In this document: in pieces, positions 8,653-15,000 of the stretch
How positions within the stretch are numbered: the first letter of the stretch is position 1
Layout of the letters: each line of letters begins with the position of its first letter
Origin: Trachelipus rathkii
Taxonomy: Eukaryota > Arthropoda > Malacostraca > Isopoda > Trachelipodidae
Direction: 5' to 3'
Assembly (NCBI GenBank): GCA_015478945.1
Contig: JABUQX010022032.1
Coordinates: 1 to 15,000 of the forward strand
Length of the DNA: 15,000 bases
Made by a program: the position numbers and the translations under genes
Notes under the pieces: model-generated
Seen by the model: only the letters and a program-made list of their open reading frames with translations
The model's database searches: none
Told to the model about the DNA's origin: nothing

Positions 8653-9274
8653 AGAAGATCTATACGAGGGCTGGGGTTTTTAAAGAGTTTCTTTGACTTT
8701 AGTATAGGAATTCGTAAGTAATATGCTTCCAGAGTGGTCGGGAGAGTGTTAGTTAAGTTCGTCATGGCAACGTCTTGAGTAATTAAGTGAGGGCTTGCGA
8801 TAAGGCTTTTGTTCCCAAGGTGTTTGAGACGATATTGATATGTGGTCTGTTTCTAACTGCTTGTGAGCTTAGTAGTGACTATAATTATGGTAAAATCAAA
8901 TTGAAACTATTGAAATACAATTAATCTAGTAGATGCTAAATTAACATCTTAAACAAAGAATTCCGACACCGAACTTAGATAGCTTTGATGTTCAGCGTTA
9001 AGAACGTATTCATTCTAAGACGGTGATCTTTCGATCACACTGAATAGGAGGAATAATCCAAAAACAAAATTTCACAAACTTGCAGCAATATGATGTTTGC
9101 TGCCTCGAGACAGATCTGTTCTAAGTGAGCAGACTCATAGGTCACATTAAATAAGTAAAATAATGTAGCTAAATACTAAAAACTGTAGCACAAATAAAAT
9201 GTTAAAATACATAAACAAATCTGTTTAAGACAGTTGATACATCCAACATAATAAGGAAAAATATTTAGGAAGTC

Positions 9275-9311
9275 TACTATCCTTGAGTGGACTGAAAAGT
9301 TTTTGCTAGTA
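9275..9311 (+). promoter_or_regulatory. 3' stem-loop of CR1-like copy 2
   Basis: The outer stem TACTATC (9275-9281) pairs with GCTAGTA (9305-9311), with a single mismatch. The inner stem GACT (9290-9293) pairs with AGTT (9298-9301, one wobble) around GAAA, another GNRA loop. Relative to copies 1 and 3 the closing pair has changed from G-C to T-A on both sides. Confidence 0.65.
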
Positions 9312-9323
9312 GGTTTTCTGTAG

Positions 9324-9398
9324 TTCTTCTTCTTCTTCTTCTTCTTCTTCTTCTTCTTCTTCTTCTTCTTCTTCTTCTTCTTCTTCTTCTTCTTCTTC
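9324..9398. repeat. (TTC)25 tail of CR1-like copy 2
   Basis: An uninterrupted run of 25 TTC triplets directly follows octamer TTCTGTAG. The next base begins copy 3 RT coding sequence. Confidence 0.97.
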
Positions 9399-11061
9399 TA
9401 CAATAACGGAAACCTAAAGTCGAACAATGCCGATGTGGCAAACATTTTAAATAATTTTTTCTCCTCAGTATTTACGAAAGAAAATGTAAATAATGTTCCT
9501 AACATGAAAGACGTACGGGATTTTCATGCAGATAGTATTTTAGATACATTTGAAATTTTAGAAGAGGAAGTTGCTTTCCAAATTGATAAGCTATTAATAA
9601 ATAAGTCACCTGGACCAGATGGATTTTATCCGATGCATCTAAAAAATTTGAAAGATATATTAGTAAAACCTCTGACGATGCTTTTCAATAAGTCTTTACA
9701 AGAAGGGTTAGTACCTCATAATTTCAAACTTGCAAATATAACTCCTATTTTTCTTTTCAAAAAAGGAGATCGTAAGCTCCCGAATAATTTCAACACCAAT
9801 TAGCTTAACTTCTATAGTTGGCAAAATTTTTGAAGCAATACTAACTAAATAGATTTAATTGCAGCATCTTGAATGATCATGGATGCTCAATAAATTCCCA
9901 CACGCGTTTTAGAGAAATAGACTCATGCTTAACAAATTTCTAGAATTTCTTTAATGTGGTTATTTAACGATGTAGATAACTATAAATCTTTGATGTTATT
10001 CTACCTAGTATTTTCAAAAAGCATTGATACGTCCCTCATTCAAAGATTATTGGAAAAAGCTCTAGAGTCATGGTATTCGATGAAGACTTTTAAATTGGAT
10101 TCAAAATTGGTTATTGGACCGACGACAACGAGTCATTATTAATGGTGAATGCTCAGATTGAGGCGAATGTTATTAGTGGTGTACCCCAAGGGTCTGTCCT
10201 GGGTCCAATACTGTTCATTAAATATGTAAATGAATTTATGATAATTTTTTAAGCAATATTTCGAAATTTGCAGATGAGAAGAAACTTGGAAAATCGTATA
10301 ATATGTGAGAAAGATAATCAATTACTCCAAAACCATTTGAACAAGATTGTAAATTGCTCAAAAACATAGAAAATGAATTTAATACCAATAAATGTAAGGC
10401 TATACATTTTGAAAGTAGGAACAATAATATGATTACAAAATAGATGACTCAGTTATCAAAGTTGTCAATGAGGGAAAGGATCTCGGAGTATAAATTAATA
10501 ATGGATTAAAGTTTGCGAGACAATTTGGGTGGCCCTTGAAGCTGTTAAGAAAAAGACCAATAATGATATAGGCTTTTTAGTCAGACAACTTTCGAATATA
10601 TAATTTAAAATACAATACCTTTGTCTTTTGCAAATATTGTTTAAACCTCATCTGAAATACGCAGTGCAGTTCTAGAGTCCATATCTCAAAAAGGACATAG
10701 ACAAAATTGAAAGAATTCATAGAAGGGTAACCAAATTAATACCAGAATTGAGAGGTAAGTCATACGAGGAACGACTACGCGAATTAGATATACATTTTTT
10801 AGAAACAAAAAGATTGAGAGGAAAATTAATAGAAGTCTTCAAAATACTAAAGTAAATTTGAAAAATAAAACTTCTTTACAGGCATTCTTTAGATATGATT
10901 TTAACGATGTAACACGAAGTAATGGGCAAAAACTTGGTCATAAACTATTTCAAATCAATATTGCTAAAAATTTCTTTACTTACGATGTAATTGAGAAGTG
11001 GAATCGTCTCTCTTATGAAACAGTGAATAGCGGCAACATCGATTTATTCAAGAAAAAGTAA
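9399..11061 (+). pseudogene. CR1-like reverse transcriptase, degraded
   Basis: The frame is open from 9399 to TAG at 9801-9803: NNFFSSVFTKE, KSPGPDGFYP (about 9604-9633), PLTMLFNKSLQEGLVP and ANITPIFLFKKGDR. A one-base shift then gives PISLTSIVGKIFE. Next come FRRNRSCLTN-like codons (about 9907-9942), motif A YLVFSKSID (10002-10028, Asp to Val in the first catalytic position), a frameshift, RQRVIINGEC, GVPQGSVLGP intact (10178-10207) and the catalytic FADD box as Phe-Ala-Asp-Glu (10267-10278). The thumb and tail follow: KDIDKIERIHRRVTKL, KSYEERLRELD, LETKRLRGKLIEVFKIL, then NFFTYDVIEKWNRL and LFKKK (to 11061). This order and the tail are typical of CR1-superfamily RTs. Two catalytic changes plus several frameshifts and stops show it is dead. 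Confidence 0.88.
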
Positions 11062-11242
11062 GATAAACACTTTAAGGAAATTGGCCTGTAAACTTCAATT
11101 CAAACCGAATCTTACTTTATTTAAACACTAAAATTAGTTATGACCTAGATAAGGTGAAATCAAACGAACTATTGAAATCATTTGGTAAATGTTAAAAGTA
11201 CTATCTTAAAAGAATTTGGGGCGCGAACTATATTTGAACAGT

Positions 11243-11623
11243 TTTAATGTTTACCCCTTAGAGGTAAATTTACGAAATGTTTACCGCTGTTCTAGCGCTC
11301 TAAGTCGGTGGTCGCATTTATCACACTAATCGATCTTATTTGTAATAACAAGCTTTGATGTTCACCGCTTAGAGGGTATTTCTAACGTTCTAAGCCGGTG
11401 ACATCATCGATCACATTATCATAATATTTTGTATTAACAATTTTGATGTCCATCACTTAGAGGGTTATTTCTAACGTTCTAAGCAGGTGACCTCATCGAT
11501 CACACTATCGTCTTAATTTGTAATAACAGTTTTGATGTCCACCACTTAGAGTGTTATTTCTAACATGCTAAGCCGGTGACATCATCGATCACACTACAAT
11601 AATATTTTGTAATAACAGTTTTG
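11243..11623 (+). repeat. 89-bp tandem repeats in CR1-like 3' UTR
   Basis: Anchor TTTGATG recurs at 11354, 11442 and 11531, with the partial TTTGG at 11620 (spacings 88, 89, 89). A diverged first unit starts at 11243, 111 bp upstream. Each unit has an inverted repeat CTTAGA...TCTAAG (11368-11373 with 11389-11394 in the second unit), then a GTGA...TCAC pair around CATCATCGA, then TTTGTAATAACA. Single units or dimers of the same design occur in copies 1 and 2, so it is a family property. Confidence 0.85.
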
Positions 11624-11624
11624 G

Positions 11625-11654
11625 TTCTTCTTCTTCTTCTTCTTCTTCTTCTTC
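11625..11654. repeat. Internal (TTC)10 run in copy 3 3' UTR
   Basis: Ten TTC triplets sit between the last partial 89-bp unit and the TAAGCAAAATTACTTAAC that precedes the stem-loop. They replace a block present in copies 1 and 2. Confidence 0.85.
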
Positions 11655-11673
11655 TAAGCAAAATTACTTAACG

Positions 11674-11710
11674 GACTAGCCTTGAGTGGACTGTAAAGTC
11701 TTTGCTAGTC
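11674..11710 (+). promoter_or_regulatory. 3' stem-loop of CR1-like copy 3
   Basis: The outer stem GACTAGC (11674-11680) pairs perfectly with GCTAGTC (11704-11710). The inner stem GACT (11689-11692) pairs with AGTC (11697-11700) around GTAA (11693-11696). The sequence GGTG then leads to the octamer tail at 11715. Confidence 0.75.
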
Positions 11711-11714
11711 GGTG

Positions 11715-11753
11715 TTCTGTAGTTCTGTAGTTCTGTAGTTCTTCTTCTTCTTC
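11715..11753 (+). repeat. (TTCTGTAG)3-(TTC)5 terminal tail
   Basis: Three perfect octamers (11715-11722, 11723-11730, 11731-11738) pass into five TTC triplets and a T-run ending in CAG (11759-11761). A simple repeat at the 3' end is typical of CR1 elements; bird CR1 ends in (ATTCTRTG)n, which is close to this octamer in rotation. Confidence 0.9.
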
Positions 11754-11761
11754 TTTTTCAG

Positions 11762-12840
<1,079 letters not shown>

Positions 12841-13070
12841 TTGCGGAGCTGGGAACCGGAGTCACAAGATCTTGGGTGCAACTGGAGCCGGAGATAGATA
12901 AAAATTTTGGATATCGCCGTAGCTGGAGCAGGAAGAAAATAATTTTTTACGATACAAAAATGTGTCTGAAGTGAAGCCGAAACCTATGTGATATAATTTT
13001 AAAATGACAGACCGGAGTCGGAGCCCGGTAGTTGGAGCTAGCCAAAAAATTTACCGACTCCGTATCTCTA
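12841..13070. repeat. Degenerate GGAGYC-type repeat element
   Basis: A GC-richer island in which hexamer-like words (GGAGCTGG, CCGGAGTC, TGGAGCCGGAG, GCTGGAGCAGG, CCGGAGTCGGAGCC, GTTGGAGC) recur at irregular spacing, ending with the reverse-complement-like phrase ACCGACTCCG (about 13052-13061). A repeat of this style (GGAGTCGGAGCC...TTTACCGACTCCG) is familiar from several invertebrate genomes, but I cannot name the family. No coding frame is evident. Confidence 0.55.
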
Positions 13071-13233
13071 TGTATTATCAATAGATAGGAAAAATAAAGC
13101 AAAGATACCTTTGTGGCGATTACTCAGCGGAATTGTGGAATGAAAACTTTCAAACAACTTTTGACTCTCAAACTTATTTTTATAAATAGTTTAAATTTAG
13201 CTTTTAAATATTTCAAAAGAAAAATCAAACAGC

Positions 13234-13234
13234 A

Positions 13235-13267
<33 letters not shown>

Positions 13268-13322
13268 TATAGCATATATATATATAGTGGCGCAGAGCAT
13301 ATATATATATATATATATATAT
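13234..13322. repeat. (TA)n microsatellite with GTGGCGCAGAGC break
   Basis: Two (TA)n tracts flank a 13-bp GC-rich island AGTGGCGCAGAGC (about 13286-13298). The preceding 13071-13233 stretch holds no recognisable feature. Confidence 0.9.
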
Positions 13323-13730
<408 letters not shown>

Positions 13731-14488
13731 CCATTTTGCTTATGGTATTTATGACATTCCAGTGCCTAATGGTTCGCCTTTCTGTTATGCGTTCATATCC
13801 ACACTCATCCTCCAGACAACATATATACACATACTTATATCCACACCCCTCTTCTAGACAACATCTTACAGACATCCCTATCCCTTATATCCATACGTGT
13901 ACTTATATCCACATCGTATGTCCTGTGTGTCGTAGAAGGCGACTAAGGGAAGGTGGTAGTTAGGTTGGCTGCCTACTACCACTTATCTTTTGCCAGGAAT
14001 GCTAATGCATGCCTCGGAGAAGGTCGTGATCGCAGTAAGAGCCCTTCTATCCTTCGGCGAAAATGTATGAATCGTATCTGTATATGAAATGTCAGAGGAA
14101 TAAATGTTGATGAGATGAGGAGAGAGGTGATGGATGTATTTAGAAAGGGCAAATTTGATTTGCTCTCTGTGACTGAAACAAAGATGAAAGGAAACGGTGA
14201 AAATGAGTGGTGTGAAATGTGTTTGTGTTGCTGTGGAAAGGAATGAGAGGGGGATAGAAGGATTTGCAATTCTGATGAGTGAATTGTGGTAGAGAGCTAT
14301 GGTAGATTTTGTGTGTGTGAGTACTAGAAGTCTAAAGGTTAAATTTAAGTTTGAAAAGGTCAAAATTTGTGTGGTTGCGACATATGATCCATCTGAGGGT
14401 AATGTTGAAAAGAGTACGATTTTCTTGGGATAATCTGAATGATGTTTTGGCATGGGGAAATAGGAGATTCAGTCTACTGCTGGCTGGT
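13731..14488 (+). mobile_element. RTE-like LINE, 5' end (copy D)
   Basis: This is the 5' part of an RTE-like non-LTR retrotransposon. The untranslated leader has imperfect repeats built on ATATCCACAC and AGACAACAT (13793-13915), then TGTCGTAGAAGGCGACTAAGG (about 13928-13948), which contains the hairpin GTCG/CGAC. The coding start follows at about 14013. It stops abruptly near 14488, just after the segment LLAGWL, where the minus-strand LINE fragment begins. Copy A at 3459-5127 supplies the complementary 3' half, probably from the same or a related family. Confidence 0.7.
14013..14488 (+). pseudogene. RTE-like AP endonuclease, N-terminal, degraded
   Basis: The endonuclease would nick target DNA to prime reverse transcription. 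The frame from 14013 reads LGEGRDRSKSP, MNRICI, then TGA at 14085-14087 where Trp is expected before NVRGIN. It continues through VFRKGKFDLLSVTETK, whose Glu (14175-14177) corresponds to the catalytic metal-binding Glu of the APE-type fold, and KGNGE, to a TGA at 14244-14246. After that the similarity goes on in other frames with many stops (VVESYGRFC, about 14284 on) up to about 14488. The downstream Asp/His motifs of the endonuclease and the whole RT are absent. The call rests on recognisable motif order. Confidence 0.72.
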
Positions 14489-15000
14489 TAGCACCGCCCA
14501 TTCTACATTTTTTACAGTTGTCACTTCACCACCCACGGCAGAGTCCTGGTCTAGTTAAGGGGTGTAGTACTCTCAAAAGTTGACCTAGCGCAAATTATGC
14601 ATATGAGCACAGACGCAGGCTTTAAAGTGAGGAGATTAAATTCAGTAGGAAATACAGAAGATGGAAGAGAATTCCACAGAAAGGAAGCACCACAGCAAAC
14701 TAGCCTGGAGTTACCAATGTCAACACAATACTCATAGCAGACACACCTGGTGCTGCTAGCTGGTGTCAAAGGTGGTGGTACTAAGGATAAGTTCCTCGAG
14801 CACCTTGTTGCCGGTGGTACCTATAGGATACAGAGATAAAGCACCAACATCTGCGCCGCAAAGATAGAGGGTCATGAACTGGAAAGTACAGAACAGTTTA
14901 TAAGCCTTTTTGCCGTTGACTCGACCCTGTCCAAAAGCCGGGTGAAAGCAGAGCCCCCCTCTCCAGATATGAGAGCAGTACTCCAGTTCATTGAAGCCGC
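14489..15000 (-). mobile_element. LINE fragment, C-terminal RT and 3' end, runs off window
   Basis: The minus strand carries the end of another LINE. Its 3' UTR is short (about 14489-14550). The beginning lies beyond the right edge. It meets the plus-strand RTE-like copy D tail first, so one of them interrupted or replaced the other's missing part. No poly-A or simple-repeat tail is visible at the junction apart from a short AAAAAA run (plus-strand T6 at about 14508-14513). Confidence 0.65.
14551..15000 (-). pseudogene. LINE reverse transcriptase C-terminal region, partial
   Basis: Minus-strand frames read NELEYCSHIWRGG at the window edge, then, after a shift, LLDRVESTAKRLIN (about 14945-14905). 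A degraded stretch is followed by LVPPPLTPASSTRC and the C-terminal box FLWNSLPSSVFP (about 14690-14650) with FNLLTLK, ending at TAG at 14551. The EYCSHIW, LDR-x-x-x-x-A-x-RLI and LWNSLPSSVFP blocks are characteristic of the C-terminal part of Jockey/CR1-group LINE polyproteins. This is a different sequence type from both the CR1-like copies (WNRLSYETV) and the Jockey/I-like copy at 6931-8870. At least one frameshift and stops near 14875-14820 show decay. Confidence 0.65.

Larger units (their letters stand above)
6980..8860 (-). pseudogene. Jockey/I-like reverse transcriptase, degraded
   Basis: In minus-strand order with frame changes: HLGNKSL and IPILKSKK (about 8820-8690), then a remnant of the RPISLL motif read as PRIDLLLS just before the (GA)/(TA) block. 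After the block come HGFRQNHSTT and AIDINKVFDTV (motif A, about 8410-8265), SPT and FNLFMHDLPHP next to the GGGATGT array. The YADD box reads His-Thr-Asp-Asn (about 7950). Then LGLTYDTHMTFTPNINK (near 7715-7660), KTLRTIAGNLPTTP, ETKILT, LDRQTRVMLSHLRSGH (about 7185-7135) and a Cys-x2-Cys-type segment YCQRCP followed by THLLLD (about 7110-7060). Both the catalytic box and the frame are destroyed. Clade placement is from motif recall and not from a tree. Confidence 0.72.
6931..8870 (-). mobile_element. Jockey/I-like LINE, RT to 3' end
   Basis: This minus-strand non-LTR retrotransposon is truncated at its 5' side, where CR1-like copy 2 begins at about 8868. It contains the RT domain and a C-terminal Cys/His segment, and ends at AGGAGAAAG next to (TA)n. 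Three simple-repeat blocks lie inside its coding region: (GA)/(TA) at 8495-8652, a GGGATGT array at 7971-8061 and a GGGTTGT array at 7724-7771. On each side of every block the coding similarity continues in order, so the blocks grew or inserted within one element and do not join different elements. Confidence 0.75.
8868..9398 (+). mobile_element. CR1-like LINE copy 2, 3' UTR only
   Basis: The copy begins near TAGTAGTGACTATAATTATGG and matches the 3' UTR of copies 1 and 3 (shared GGTAAAATCAAA, CTATTGAAAT, GCTTTGATGTTCA and CTAAG-x-CGGTGATC words). It has one hairpin-bearing repeat unit (about 8988-9045), then the segment shared with copy 1 (GATGTTTGCTGC, CTAAGTGAGCA). It ends with the 3' stem-loop (9275-9311), one octamer TTCTGTAG (9316-9323) and (TTC)25. 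No RT sequence is present. The left end abuts the minus-strand Jockey/I-like element and the right end abuts copy 3. Confidence 0.85.
9399..11753 (+). mobile_element. CR1-like LINE copy 3, RT plus complete 3' UTR
   Basis: This is the longest CR1-like copy. It is 5'-truncated in the linker before the RT domain, directly against the (TTC)25 tail of copy 2. It holds a degraded RT ORF (to about 11061), a short 3' UTR leader matching copies 1 and 2 (11062-11215), the 89-bp tandem repeats (about 11243-11623), an internal (TTC) run (11625-11654), the 3' stem-loop (11674-11710), three octamers TTCTGTAG (11715-11738) and (TTC)5 (11739-11753). It lacks the block between repeats and stem-loop that copies 1 and 2 share. 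No separate 5' UTR, ORF1 or endonuclease is present. Confidence 0.88.

Noticed and set aside
10139..10424. Two minus-strand open frames
   Set aside because: Antisense to the CR1-like RT between GVPQGS and the segment after the FADE box.
11354..11623. CRISPR-like array from regularly spaced repeats
   Set aside because: The whole 89-bp unit is repeated with no variable spacers, it lies in a LINE 3' UTR, and the genome is eukaryotic.
13976..14453. Minus-strand open frames of 97 and 156 codons
   Set aside because: They lie antisense to the RTE-like leader and endonuclease remnant, whose plus-strand motifs (KGKFD, TETK, KGNGE) are collinear and recognisable; the antisense products show no motif.

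Overview
This window looks like non-coding, repeat-dominated DNA from an animal genome, most probably an arthropod and plausibly a decapod crustacean. The reasons are strong AT richness, very dense and long microsatellites ((TA)n, (GA)n, (GAA)n, (TTC)n, (TAA)n), and decayed copies of several LINE (non-LTR retrotransposon) families of kinds common in crustaceans and other invertebrates. The organism assignment is inference from repeat style. No intact host gene, rRNA, functional tRNA, CRISPR array or bacterial feature was found.

Layout. Bases 1-3000 are AT-rich or purine-rich DNA with (TA), (GA) and (GAA) arrays and no recognisable gene. A GC-homopolymer repeat fragment lies at 3008-3344. Bases 3459-5127 are the reverse transcriptase half and 3' end of an RTE-like LINE, plus strand, heavily mutated (YADD box read as YAAD). 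A (TA)n block follows, then a 5'-truncated 3' tail of a CR1-like LINE (5341-6192, copy 1). A minus-strand tRNA-derived SINE (about 6193-6345) sits in its tail. Bases 6403-6930 are (TA)n around a short unidentified island. A second LINE type, Jockey/I-like, lies on the minus strand at about 6931-8870; it is interrupted by two different heptanucleotide arrays and one (GA)/(TA) block inside its RT domain. Then come two more CR1-like copies head to tail: copy 2 (about 8868-9398, 3' UTR only) and copy 3 (9399-11753, most of the RT plus a full 3' UTR). Copy 3 begins exactly at the end of copy 2's (TTC)25 tail. Bases 11754-13480 are AT-rich DNA with a (GA)n array and a degenerate GGAGYC-type repeat. 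A compound (TAA)50-(TA)-(GA) microsatellite leads into the 5' part of an RTE-like LINE (13731-14488, endonuclease region). This abuts, tail first, a minus-strand fragment of a third RT-bearing LINE that runs off the right edge.

How the parts relate. These are retrotransposon relics and not a cooperating gene set. The most informative structure is the CR1-like family seen in three copies. Its 3' end holds a conserved stem-loop capped by a GNRA tetraloop, with a base-pair-preserving change between copies, followed by an octamer tail (TTCTGTAG)n that passes into (TTC)n. Its 3' UTR carries tandem repeats of about 89 bp, each with small hairpins. Where both catalytic motifs can be read, every RT copy has lost at least one key residue, so none should be autonomous.
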